From JAEVLT01 sp044598425 (lineage in GTDB: Bacteria > Bacillota > Bacilli > Bacillales > Cytobacillaceae), in the NCBI GenBank assembly GCA_044598425.1, contig CP172536.1:1054001-1118000 (forward strand): a stretch of 64,000 nucleotides of DNA. Reading direction: 5' to 3'. Below, in pieces: positions 25,632 through 34,335 of the stretch. The notes beneath the pieces are model-generated. The model was given only the letters and a program-made list of their open reading frames with translations. It searched no databases and was not told the DNA's origin. Position 1 is the stretch's first letter; each line of letters starts with the position of its first letter. The position numbers and the translations under genes are program-made.

Positions 25632-26396
25632 ATGATTCAATCTGTAGACAGGGCGCTAAGAATCATCACGTATGTGAGCGAGAAAAAAGAAGGAATGGGA
25701 GTAACAGAACTTGCCTCACTTCTGGATTTAAATAAAAGTTCGGTTTTTAAACTATTAAGCACCCTTGCTGCCCACGGCTTCATAGAGCAGGATCAGGAAA
25801 CGAAAAAATACAAATTAGGCTATAAGTATTTGGAGTTAAGCTCCATGCTGTTGGAATCTATTGACCTAAGAACCCAGGCAAAACCATATTTAAAGGAGCT
25901 AGAAACGTTAACAAATGAAGTGATTCACCTTGTTGTTTATGATCAGGGAGAAGTGGTTTACATCGAAAAGCTGGAGGGGAACGAAACTTTAAGGACCCAT
26001 TCGAAGGTCGGAAAAAGAGCCCCTGTACACTGCACCAGTGTCGGCAAAGTGATTTTGGCGCATTTGCCTGACGAAGAAGTCGCAGAAATTATCGCAAAAA
26101 AAGGACTGAGCAGGCATACCGAAAATACAATCACTGATCAAAAAATTTTCCTAAATGAATTGCACAAAGTACGGAAACAAGGCTACGGTGTTGAAATGGA
26201 AGAAAACGAGGAAGGGATTACATGCATTGCCGCACCTATTTTCGATCATAAAGGTGAAATCACAGCAGCGGTCAGTATTTCCGGACCTTCCACAAGGATG
26301 ACGGTAAAACGTCTGGAGGAATTAATGCCGCTCATTATTGAAACGGGCAAAACGATCTCATCCCGGCTTGGTTTTAAGTCTCATGAAGCTATTTAG
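25632..26396 (+). CDS. IclR-family transcriptional regulator
   Basis: The N-terminal winged HTH (about 1-60, VTELASLLDLNKSSVFKLLS) is followed by the IclR effector domain (about 75-250). The effector domain has HLVVYDQGEVVYIEKL, RAPVHCTSVGKVILA and GITCIAAPIFDHKGEITAAV. Start ATG 25632 follows GGGGGAAAG; the longer frame from a TTG at 25602 is not supported. It is the gene upstream of glcEFD, on the same strand with a 400-bp gap, so it likely controls that operon in response to a small acid. It is divergent from yoxD. Confidence 0.88.
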   Translation: MIQSVDRALRIITYVSEKKEGMGVTELASLLDLNKSSVFKLLSTLAAHGFIEQDQETKKYKLGYKYLELSSMLLESIDLRTQAKPYLKELETLTNEVIHLVVYDQGEVVYIEKLEGNETLRTHSKVGKRAPVHCTSVGKVILAHLPDEEVAEIIAKKGLSRHTENTITDQKIFLNELHKVRKQGYGVEMEENEEGITCIAAPIFDHKGEITAAVSISGPSTRMTVKRLEELMPLIIETGKTISSRLGFKSHEAI

Positions 26397-26793
26397 AAAC
26401 CGCTCCAAATTACAGCCCAAACAATAAGTTGAAAAATAGCTATACAATCAAATTGAAATTTTCTGAAAAAAATGTTATTTTGTGATTAAACCAAATAGAC
26501 TCCGTTAAAAAATTTTTTGCCACATATACGAAACTTGGTTTCCTATAAAGAAACATAGATCTCCTGCTGGCTAATACTATTCTGAAAATTTATAATATAG
26601 ACAGTTACTCTTTCATAAAAGCAGGAGATTGAGTGATAGCCGTCAAATAAAAGAAATGGCAAGGTTTTTTCGCTAGGGGGCCAATGATCGTCATTCCTCA
26701 GGAGGAGGAACGTCTGTTTTTATTTTTCTAAATACTTAAAATAGTTAGAAATAATTTGGGGATTCTTTAAAATTGTCAAATGGGGGTTTCGAT
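26397..26793 (+). promoter_or_regulatory. Long leader region of the glcEFD operon
   Basis: About 400 bp without a gene. GAAAC-TTG-GTTTC (26530-26542) is a perfect inverted repeat of the size IclR proteins bind. ATCTCCTGCT (26559-26568) can pair with AGCAGGAGAT (26620-26629). TTCCTC-AGGAG-GAGGAA (26694-26710), followed by TGTTTTTATTTTTC, resembles a weak terminator before the operon. A TATAAT lies at 26591-26596. Operator plus attenuator is a plausible reading but unproven. Confidence 0.4.
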
Positions 26794-28119
26794 ATGATTG
26801 TTGCCGATTTAATGGCGGGGTTGCAGACGGTAATCCCGAAAGAGCAAATCGAAGACGGGGAAAGCAGCTTCTCACCGCTTGGAAATAATGGACATATCAT
26901 TGTTTATCCAAAAACGGAACAGGAAATTAGCCTTCTGCTAAAGTATGCCAATGACCATGAAAAAAAAATCACGATAACCGGCGCAGGAACGAAGAGAGGT
27001 TTTGGAGGATTGGAAGAATCGGCGGACATTTTGTTGTCATTGGCGAACTATACAGGGATTATTGAACACTCTGTTGGTGACATGATTTTAACGGTCAAGG
27101 CCGGTACAAAATTTAAACAACTTCAGGATTATCTAGCACAGCATCACCAGAAAATTCCTTTGGATCCGCCGTGGGCGTCAGAGGCAACAATCGGCGGGAT
27201 TATCGCTGCAAATGACAGCGGTCCCAAACGGCTCGGATATGGATCGGCAAGGGATTTAGTCATCGGCCTTCGAATCGTTTATCCGGATGGCACGATCATC
27301 CGCACTGGCGGTAAAACCGTCAAGAACGTGGCCGGATATGATATGAACAAATTATTTATCGGTGCTATGGGAACGCTTGGTGTTGTTTCCGAGGTAACAC
27401 TCAAACTTCGGCCGCAGCCTAAATTTGAGAGCCTTATTTTGATAGCGTTTTCTGATGAGAAATTGGATAAAATTCATGATTTTGCTGTGAAACTACTAGA
27501 TTCAGCAATGGAGCCGGTTTCGTTGGAAGTAATCGGGCCTTCGTTAGCCGAAAAATTGACTGGCAATCCAAAGTACCTGTTAGCGGTCAGCTTTGAAGAC
27601 GTTGAGAGCTCGGTTCACTATGAAGAGGAATATGTTCGGAAAAACCTGCCGGCAGGTGCTGAAATCGTTATTTTGGAGCAGGAAGAAGCCGCTGCTTTTT
27701 GGCAAAGGTTTTCAGAGATTTCTCCGAACGGCTTGGAGGCGGCAACTGAAAATGTTACGAAAGCTTCTTTGAAAATTGGCGTAAAAAACCTGGATGTATT
27801 AAAAGTGGTCAAACAAAGCAGTCTCCTTCAAGATCCTCACAATCTCAAAATTGAAGCTCACGGCGGTCTAGGTCATGGGATTGTTCATGTGAATCTCATA
27901 GGTGCAGGTGAAGATGTCATCAAGGCTGTTTCCTTAATCAGGACATTTGTGGCGAGTCTTGGCGGCTACACAATTATAAAGCATTTACCGTTTGTTTATC
28001 GGCAGCAAATCAATGTTTGGGGTGAAAAACCTTCATACTTTTTCTTATTGGATGGCATTAAAACAAAGATTGATCCGAATCGCATTCTGAATACAAAACG
28101 ATTTGTTGGGGGGATTTAG
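26794..28119 (+). CDS. glcE: FAD-binding subunit of glycolate oxidase-type complex (GlcE-like)
   Basis: This is an FAD-linked oxidase of the VAO/PCMH family, the second flavin subunit of GlcDEF-type 2-hydroxyacid oxidases. The FAD domain has KITITGAGTKRGFGG, PPWASEATIGGIIAANDSGP and GKTVKNVAGYDMNKLFIGAM. It has 441 residues from ATG 26794, which follows GGGGG; the in-frame TTG at 26773 is less likely. It is longer than enteric GlcE. The gene order here is E-F-D, unlike the enteric D-E-F. It oxidises glycolate or D-lactate-like acids and passes electrons through GlcF to the quinone pool. Confidence 0.87.
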   Translation: MIVADLMAGLQTVIPKEQIEDGESSFSPLGNNGHIIVYPKTEQEISLLLKYANDHEKKITITGAGTKRGFGGLEESADILLSLANYTGIIEHSVGDMILTVKAGTKFKQLQDYLAQHHQKIPLDPPWASEATIGGIIAANDSGPKRLGYGSARDLVIGLRIVYPDGTIIRTGGKTVKNVAGYDMNKLFIGAMGTLGVVSEVTLKLRPQPKFESLILIAFSDEKLDKIHDFAVKLLDSAMEPVSLEVIGPSLAEKLTGNPKYLLAVSFEDVESSVHYEEEYVRKNLPAGAEIVILEQEEAAAFWQRFSEISPNGLEAATENVTKASLKIGVKNLDVLKVVKQSSLLQDPHNLKIEAHGGLGHGIVHVNLIGAGEDVIKAVSLIRTFVASLGGYTIIKHLPFVYRQQINVWGEKPSYFFLLDGIKTKIDPNRILNTKRFVGGI

Positions 28120-28122
28120 ACG

Positions 28123-29481
28123 ATGAGCCTTAGAGAAATCGATGTGAACGAAGGTCCTGCATGCGCGGATGGCGGATTGAGCAATTATTTGTGGAGCGAC
28201 CCTCCGAAGGAGAGCAAATGGGCGGATTGCGTGCATTGTGGAATGTGTTTGGAATCCTGCCCTACATATGAACAGCTCGGTCAGGAGCAGCATTCGCCAA
28301 GGGGACGGGTGCATTTGATCAAGTCGGTTGCCGAAGGAAAATTGGAAGTAAATGAGTTTTTCATGGATCCTGTCTTTACATGTCTTGATTGCCGTGCCTG
28401 CACAACAGCTTGCCCGGCAAATGTCGATGTAGGTGGTTTGATTGAGGAAGCGCGGGGGCAGGTTCGCCAGGCAATGCCGCTCACCGGTTTAAAAGGGGCT
28501 GTTAGTAAACTGTTTTTGGAAGGACTGTTCCCCCATCCGAATCGTTTAAACTCAGTAGGGAGCCTGCTGAAATTTTACCAAAAGAGCGGCCTGCAAAAAG
28601 TAGTTCGAAAAACGGGATTGATCAATGTCATGCCTGATCATCTTGTCGAGATGGAATCAATCATGCCAAAAATCAAAACGCCGATGCGGAAAAAATATAA
28701 AAATATTAAGTTAATAAAAGCAAAACGCGAGAGCAAACGGGAAGTAGCCATGCTAACGGGCTGCATCATGGATGTCATGTTCAGCGACATTAATGAATCG
28801 ACGATCAATGTTCTTACCCGTAATGGAAACGATGTGACAATTCCAAAGAATCAAACATGCTGCGGGGCTTTGCATGTCCATGCGGGAGATCGAGAAATGG
28901 GGAGAAAGCTTGCCAAGCAAAATATTGAAGCGTTCAAAGATGCAGAAACAGTCATTGTGAATGCGGCTGGCTGCGGCTGCATGCTCAAGGAGTATCCCGA
29001 ATTGTTCCATAGCGATCCTGAGTGGAAAGAAAAAGCAGAAGAATTTGCAGCAAAAGTTGAGGATATTTCCAAATTCCTCTATGACACAGGCTATGAAAAG
29101 CCAAAAGCAGGGATCAACACGAGGATTACTTATCATGACGCCTGTCATCTGGCTCACGGACAAGGCATCCGCGATGAGCCTCGCGACTTATTACTAAACA
29201 TTCCTGGAGTGGAAATGGTGCATATGCCTAACTCTGATCGCTGCTGCGGAAGTGCGGGAATCTACAATATTACCAATCCAGAAATGGCCGAAGCGGTACT
29301 AGAAAGCAAGATGACGAATGTTCCAGATGACGTTGAAATGATCTCCATGGGCAATCCCGGCTGCATGCTACAAATGGCGATGGGTGTTCAAAAGTACGGG
29401 AGGAACCAAAAAATTGTTCATACTGTTCAATTGCTTGACTGGGCCTATCAAAAAGAAGAGGAACAGGAGGGTCGCAAATGA
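28123..29481 (+). CDS. glcF: Glycolate oxidase iron-sulfur subunit (GlcF)
   Basis: This electron-transfer subunit carries two ferredoxin-type 4Fe-4S motifs, CVHCGMCLESCP and CLDCRACTTACP, in the first 110 residues. Two cysteine-rich CCG domains follow (QTCCGALHVHAG and DRCCGSAGIYN), each a possible extra metal or disulfide site. It has 452 residues. It starts 3 bp after glcE and overlaps glcD by 4 bp, so the three are one translation unit. A paralogue is at 57390-58715. Confidence 0.92.
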   Translation: MSLREIDVNEGPACADGGLSNYLWSDPPKESKWADCVHCGMCLESCPTYEQLGQEQHSPRGRVHLIKSVAEGKLEVNEFFMDPVFTCLDCRACTTACPANVDVGGLIEEARGQVRQAMPLTGLKGAVSKLFLEGLFPHPNRLNSVGSLLKFYQKSGLQKVVRKTGLINVMPDHLVEMESIMPKIKTPMRKKYKNIKLIKAKRESKREVAMLTGCIMDVMFSDINESTINVLTRNGNDVTIPKNQTCCGALHVHAGDREMGRKLAKQNIEAFKDAETVIVNAAGCGCMLKEYPELFHSDPEWKEKAEEFAAKVEDISKFLYDTGYEKPKAGINTRITYHDACHLAHGQGIRDEPRDLLLNIPGVEMVHMPNSDRCCGSAGIYNITNPEMAEAVLESKMTNVPDDVEMISMGNPGCMLQMAMGVQKYGRNQKIVHTVQLLDWAYQKEEEQEGRK

Positions 29482-30935
29482 TGAATGAACCGATTCAATC
29501 TAAAGATCAGCATATTTTGAATCTCGCAAAATTGCTGAAAGGCCCTCGCTCTATTTTGTACAAAAAAGAAGATTTGCTTTCCTATGACTGTGATGGCTTT
29601 ACGATCCACAAAGCGATGCCAAAAGCAGTTGTTTTTCCGCGTAATACGGAGGAAGTAGCAAGCGTTGTTAAGTATTGCCACGACAACAATTTGCCCTTTC
29701 TGGCACGAGGAGCTGGTACGGGTTTAAGCGGCGGCGCAATCCCGCTGAATGGTGAAGTTATCATCAGCCTTGTCCGCATGAAAAAGCTGTTGCATGTCGA
29801 CACAGAGAATCGGAGAGCGGTGGTTGAGCCTGGTTTCGTTAATTTAAAATTGACCAACTCTATTTCTGATCGGGGCTATTACTATGCTCCTGATCCATCA
29901 AGTCAGTACGCCTGCACGATTGGCGGCAATGTCGCGGAAAATGCTGGCGGCGCTCACTGTTTAAAATACGGTGTCACGACCAACCATATTTTAGGTTTGG
30001 AAGTAGTGCTGCCCAATGGGGAAATCATTGAAATTGGCAAAGACGGAATTCCGGATTCTCCCGGATACGATTTGCTCGGACTGTTAACCGGTTCAGAAGG
30101 CACGCTTGGAATTGTTACGAAAATTACCGTTCGGATTTTAAAAAATCCGGAAGGCAAGAAAACGGTGTTAGCTTATTTTGATAAGGTGGAAGATGGCAGC
30201 CAGGCTGTATCCGATATCATTTCGGCAGGTATGGTTCCGGCAGCTTTGGAAATGATGGATAAGATTGCGATTGAAGGCGTGGAAAAAGCCGGTTTTCCAG
30301 TCGGGCATCCAAGAGATATCGAGGCTCTTTTGCTGATTGAAGTGGATGGAATTGCTGCCGGGATCGATGATCAGATCGAAGCGATTGTCAATGTTTGCAA
30401 AATGCGCAATGTCCGGGAAGTAAAAGTGGCAAAAGATGAGCAGGAACGAGCCAGATGGTGGGCAAACCGGAAAACGGGATTTGCCGCGATGGGCGCGATC
30501 TCTCCTGACTATTTAGTACAGGATGGCGTGATTCCGAGGAGTAAACTTCCAGAAGTTTTAAATAAAATTAATAATATAAGCAAAGAAGTTGATTTGCGTA
30601 TAGCTAATATTTTTCATGCCGGGGATGGAAATCTCCATCCGCTTGTCCTGTTTGATGCGCGAAAGCCTGGAGAAATTGAGCGGGCTTTAAAAGCAGGTAG
30701 CGAGTGCCTTAGGGTTTGCGCGGAAGTAGGCGGTTCAATTACAGGTGAGCATGGAGTGGGCATTGAGAAACGTGAAGAGATGCGGTTTGTTTTTAACGAT
30801 GAGGAGATTTTGGCCCAGACAGCGGTCCGGGACGTGTTTAATCCAAAAAATTTATTAAATGCAGGGAAGCTTTTCCCAACACCAGGACGCTGTGCCGAGT
30901 TCAAATACGAAAAGAAACAGGCACAAGCAAAATAG
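29478..30935 (+). CDS. glcD: Glycolate oxidase FAD subunit (GlcD)
   Basis: This is the catalytic FAD-linked 2-hydroxyacid oxidase (glycolate/D-lactate dehydrogenase). It has 485 residues. FAD-binding stretch: FLARGAGTGLSGGAIP, PDPSSQYACTIGGNVAENAG and GSEGTLGIVTKITV. The C-terminal domain has NIFHAGDGNLHPL and GGSITGEHGVGIEK, with the histidines that usually hold the metal and substrate. The start ATG overlaps the glcF stop, with ACAGGAGGG upstream. A hairpin terminator ends the operon. A second GlcD lies at 58712-60124. Confidence 0.93.
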   Translation: MMNEPIQSKDQHILNLAKLLKGPRSILYKKEDLLSYDCDGFTIHKAMPKAVVFPRNTEEVASVVKYCHDNNLPFLARGAGTGLSGGAIPLNGEVIISLVRMKKLLHVDTENRRAVVEPGFVNLKLTNSISDRGYYYAPDPSSQYACTIGGNVAENAGGAHCLKYGVTTNHILGLEVVLPNGEIIEIGKDGIPDSPGYDLLGLLTGSEGTLGIVTKITVRILKNPEGKKTVLAYFDKVEDGSQAVSDIISAGMVPAALEMMDKIAIEGVEKAGFPVGHPRDIEALLLIEVDGIAAGIDDQIEAIVNVCKMRNVREVKVAKDEQERARWWANRKTGFAAMGAISPDYLVQDGVIPRSKLPEVLNKINNISKEVDLRIANIFHAGDGNLHPLVLFDARKPGEIERALKAGSECLRVCAEVGGSITGEHGVGIEKREEMRFVFNDEEILAQTAVRDVFNPKNLLNAGKLFPTPGRCAEFKYEKKQAQAK

Positions 30936-30949
30936 GGGCAGGTTCATTG

Positions 30950-30980
30950 ATCGGGCATAATAGAGATGCTCGATTTTTTT
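30950..30980 (+). terminator. Terminator of the glcEFD operon
   Basis: ATCGGGCAT pairs with ATGCTCGAT (one G-T pair) and is followed by seven T residues. Confidence 0.75.
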
Positions 30981-31078
30981 CTGGCTAAAAAATGACAAAT
31001 TGGAACATTATTTAAAACTTTTGTAATTAGTGCTACATTAATTGTATTGAACTGTGTGTTTTTGAAGGAGAGTAGGAA

Positions 31079-31771
31079 ATGGCTAAACGAATTTTGGTAG
31101 TTGAAGATGAAGCACAAATCGCCAGAGTTTTAAAAATGGAACTGGAATTTGAGGGATATGAAGTCCTGGTTGAGGATAATGGGAAGTCGGGCTTAGAAAC
31201 CGCGTTAAAAGGGGGCATTGACCTTGTGCTGTTAGATGTCATGCTGCCGCAGCTCAGCGGGATTGAAGTGCTAAGGCGTTTGAGAAAGACCAGTGCTCAC
31301 TTGCCGGTTATTTTACTGACTGCCCGTAACTCGACATTCGATAAAGTAAATGGCTTGGATCAGGGAGCCAATGACTATATCACGAAGCCGTTTGAGATTG
31401 AGGAATTGCTTGCGCGTGTACGCGCTAGCCTCAGGCAAGCTTCAGCAGGAAAAACAGTTGATGAAACATCATCAAAAATTGCGGTGGCAGATTTAAGTGT
31501 GAACCTGGATACGAGAGAAGTAAAACGTGCGGAAAAGGTCATTGCGCTGACTCCGAAAGAATATGATTTATTACTATATCTTATTATGAATAAAAATAAA
31601 GTTGTTTCCCGGGAAAACATCATTCTGAATGTCTGGGGTTATGAATACGAGGGAGAGACCAATGTCCTTGATGTTTATGTTCGTCATTTGCGGAAAAAAG
31701 TGGACGAGGGATTTCCGTCTCAGCTCATCCATACAGTTCGCGGAATTGGCTTTACGATAAAGGAGAACTAG
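31079..31771 (+). CDS. OmpR/PhoB-family response regulator
   Basis: The receiver domain (1-120) has acidic ED near residue 10 (VVEDEAQ), the phospho-Asp in DLVLLDVMLP, the Thr in LLTARN and the Lys in YITKPFE. The C-terminal winged HTH (about 135-230) includes LTPKEYDLLLYLIMNK and YVRHLRKKVDEG. It has 230 residues and directly abuts the kinase gene, so they form a two-component system. The pair resembles B. subtilis YkoG/YkoH by length and sequence feel. The signal is unknown. Confidence 0.92.
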   Translation: MAKRILVVEDEAQIARVLKMELEFEGYEVLVEDNGKSGLETALKGGIDLVLLDVMLPQLSGIEVLRRLRKTSAHLPVILLTARNSTFDKVNGLDQGANDYITKPFEIEELLARVRASLRQASAGKTVDETSSKIAVADLSVNLDTREVKRAEKVIALTPKEYDLLLYLIMNKNKVVSRENIILNVWGYEYEGETNVLDVYVRHLRKKVDEGFPSQLIHTVRGIGFTIKEN

Positions 31772-33127
31772 ATGAAGATCTCGACCAAAATCAACTTGTT
31801 AACAACTGCGTGGATGCTTGGAATTTTAATTGTTGTCAATATTGTTGTCTTTGTCTCGTTTATGAAAATCACGGTTAGTATGGAGGAAAAAATTTTATCT
31901 CAACGGGCAAAAGATGTAATCGATGAGTTGAATACATATGGAACACCAACAAACCATCATGATATATTGAAGGATAATTTGACGTCGCATATGCTAATTC
32001 GAATTATTCTTCCCGATGGCCGTATTGAGGAACAAGTGACAAACGACCGCCATTTAACTGTACTGAAAGGAAGCTTTAGTGAAAAAGCGCAAATTAAGCG
32101 AAGTGTTATTCGTGTTGCTCAAGGGGAAAAGCAGGTTTTGATCGTCCGCCAGCCGATCGTTGCTGATAAAAAAGTGGTCGGAACCATCGAAATTAGTGAA
32201 CGTTTGATTGGTCTTGAATTGCGTAAAGACATTTTGATTTTTATTCTTATAGTCGCCACGATCCTCGCTGCCCTCTTATCATTACTGGGCGGAAGGCTTT
32301 TAGCCAATGCCATTATGCGGCCAATTGCAGGGATGATTGAAACAATGGAAAAAATTGAACGAAGCGGGGTACCGCAGAAAATTGCTGTTCCGGAGAATCA
32401 AAAGGACGAACTGCAAAAAATGGCTGCTACTTTTAATCGCATGATCGAGCGGCTTCAGAATAATTTGGAAAGGCAGAAGCAATTTATTTCCGATGCATCC
32501 CATGAGTTGAAAACACCATTAACGATCATCAAGAGTTATGCAAGTTTGCTGCGGCGAAGGGGGATGGACAACAAAGAAATTGCAAAAGAGGCGACAACAG
32601 CCATTGATTCCGAAGCAACTAGAATTCAAAAAATGACTGATACCCTTTTAGCATTGGCAACTTTGGAAAATGAAGTAGTCCTCGAAAAAAAAACTGTTGA
32701 TTTAGCTGCATTGTGCCAAGAAATTGTAAGAAATTTTACCAATGTGTATAACCGGGAGATTGAGCTTCGAGTAAGAGATGTTCCACTTATTTTCGAAGCA
32801 GATGAAGAAAAAATGAAGCAATTGCTCATTATTTTCTTGGATAACGCGTTAAAGTATAGTACTGAAAAGATTGAGATTAAACTTGAGAAAAATGAGGAAT
32901 GGATTCGGATGGTAATCAAAGATTATGGAATTGGAATCCCTGCCCATGAAATTGAAAATATTTTTGAACGTTTTTATCGGATTGATAAAGCAAGAAGCCG
33001 CTCGACAGGAGGCACCGGATTGGGTCTTTCGATTGCCCAGAGCATTGTTAAATTGCATAAAGGTGAAATCAATGTCATAAGCAAGGAAGGGGAAGGGACA
33101 ACGATAGAACTGAGATTTCCGGTATAA
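31772..33127 (+). CDS. Membrane sensor histidine kinase
   Basis: This partner of the preceding response regulator is 451 residues long. It has a TM segment at about 9-31 and an extracellular sensor of about 120 residues with no recognised fold. A second TM segment at about 150-172, HAMP, the HisKA box SDASHELKTPLTIIKSYA and the HATPase boxes FLDNALKYS, DYGIGIP and GGTGLGLSIA follow. All kinase boxes look intact. It begins at the base after the regulator stop codon. Possible roles include envelope or redox stress sensing; there is no direct evidence. Confidence 0.92.
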   Translation: MKISTKINLLTTAWMLGILIVVNIVVFVSFMKITVSMEEKILSQRAKDVIDELNTYGTPTNHHDILKDNLTSHMLIRIILPDGRIEEQVTNDRHLTVLKGSFSEKAQIKRSVIRVAQGEKQVLIVRQPIVADKKVVGTIEISERLIGLELRKDILIFILIVATILAALLSLLGGRLLANAIMRPIAGMIETMEKIERSGVPQKIAVPENQKDELQKMAATFNRMIERLQNNLERQKQFISDASHELKTPLTIIKSYASLLRRRGMDNKEIAKEATTAIDSEATRIQKMTDTLLALATLENEVVLEKKTVDLAALCQEIVRNFTNVYNREIELRVRDVPLIFEADEEKMKQLLIIFLDNALKYSTEKIEIKLEKNEEWIRMVIKDYGIGIPAHEIENIFERFYRIDKARSRSTGGTGLGLSIAQSIVKLHKGEINVISKEGEGTTIELRFPV

Positions 33128-33300
33128 ATACCTGCTAAGTTTTGAACCGAAGTTTAGTATTTTCGATCATTTTTTACAGTAAGCTTCAATTCTTTTTAAA
33201 ATAAACAGAACCAATCAATCGGTTTGGAAGTCCTTTTATGTAGTGAAGTTCATTCATGGATGGATAGTTTCTTACATTACTAATATGAGGAAGGTAGAAA

Positions 33301-33903
33301 ATGTCACATTTTGTTCAGTCTATTTTTGCAATGCTTTCAAATCTGGGATATACCGGGATCGCCTTGGCATTAATGGTCGAAGTGATTCCAAGTGAAATCG
33401 TCTTAGCTTACGGGGGATTTTTAATTTCAAAAGGTGAAATTTCTTTTGTCGGGGCTGTTATCGCTGGCACCATTGGCGGCGTAGTTGCCCAATGGTTTCT
33501 CTATTGGCTTGGTCGTTACGGAGGCAGGCCGGTATTAGATAAATACGGCAAATACCTGCTCATCCGTCCGCATCATATCGACCTTGCACAGCAGTGGTTT
33601 AGCCGTTATGGTTCAGGAGTTATTTTTACAGCTCGTTTTATTCCTGTTGTCAGACATGCCATTTCGATTCCGGCCGGGATTGCCCGTATGTCTTTTGCGC
33701 GGTTCAGCCTTTACACTGTTTTGGCGATTATTCCATGGTCAATTTTGTTTCTTTATTTAGGCTATACGCTCGGAGCAAAGTATACGCTTATTAATCAGGC
33801 CGCCGCTCCATATGTCCGTCCGGTGATTATCATTGCAATCGTCGTTACAGCTGTTTATCTTTTTGTTAAATGGAAAGGAAAACGCGCCTCGATTAAAAAT
33901 TAA
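33301..33903 (+). CDS. DedA-family membrane protein
   Basis: DedA/VTT proteins are half-transporters or scramblases that recycle carrier lipids such as undecaprenyl phosphate. It has 200 residues with about five hydrophobic segments. The acidic EVIPSEIVLAYGG and the FTARFIPVVRHAISIPAGIA motif (two key arginines) are present. ATG follows GAGGAAGG. A second DedA domain occurs in the fusion at 42756-44054. Confidence 0.88.
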   Translation: MSHFVQSIFAMLSNLGYTGIALALMVEVIPSEIVLAYGGFLISKGEISFVGAVIAGTIGGVVAQWFLYWLGRYGGRPVLDKYGKYLLIRPHHIDLAQQWFSRYGSGVIFTARFIPVVRHAISIPAGIARMSFARFSLYTVLAIIPWSILFLYLGYTLGAKYTLINQAAAPYVRPVIIIAIVVTAVYLFVKWKGKRASIKN

Positions 33904-33914
33904 TAACCAGAACA

Positions 33915-33950
33915 CCGGTCTACTCTCGTTTTACAGAGTGGCCCTTTTTT
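33915..33950 (+). terminator. Terminator after dedA
   Basis: An imperfect stem around TACTCT / AGAGTG is followed by TTTTTT. Confidence 0.55.
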
Positions 33951-34335
33951 AAAAGAAAATGAAGCGTTGCCAATGAGTTGAAGTTAAGAAAAAGTTAAGC
34001 AATGTCTGGGAGACGGCAGCGGAACCAGCGGCTGATAATCCGCCAACCGCAGCCATTCCCAATAAAAAAAGCACACAAGCAGCCATTGCTTAGAAAGAAA
34101 CAAAAACAAATGAACAAACTTCTTTTTGGGGGAAATTGCTGTCATCGATTCGCTTTTTTTTGCAAAGTTATAGAAATCTACTTGGCAGGCAGGTTTCTTT
34201 TTTTTCATATAAGGGAAAAAATTTTGAAAGAATATAGCCATGGAGAAAATAATTTCCTATCCCTTTTTTACATACGTATGGTATATTTATAAGTAAAAAA
34301 TTTAGAGAATCTTTTGATTAAGGGAAGGTGAAACA
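33951..34335. other. AT-rich upstream region of ppc
   Basis: No convincing gene was found. Two overlapping frames on opposite strands (33984-34241 minus, 34002-34292 plus) lack ribosome sites and family features. The 10-bp palindrome CATACGTATG (34271-34280) is followed by TATATTTATAA, which may belong to the ppc promoter. Confidence 0.4.

Noticed and set aside
33984..34292. Two overlapping opposite-strand ORFs upstream of ppc
   Set aside because: They have no ribosome sites, biased composition and no recognisable family, and each is the shadow of the other.
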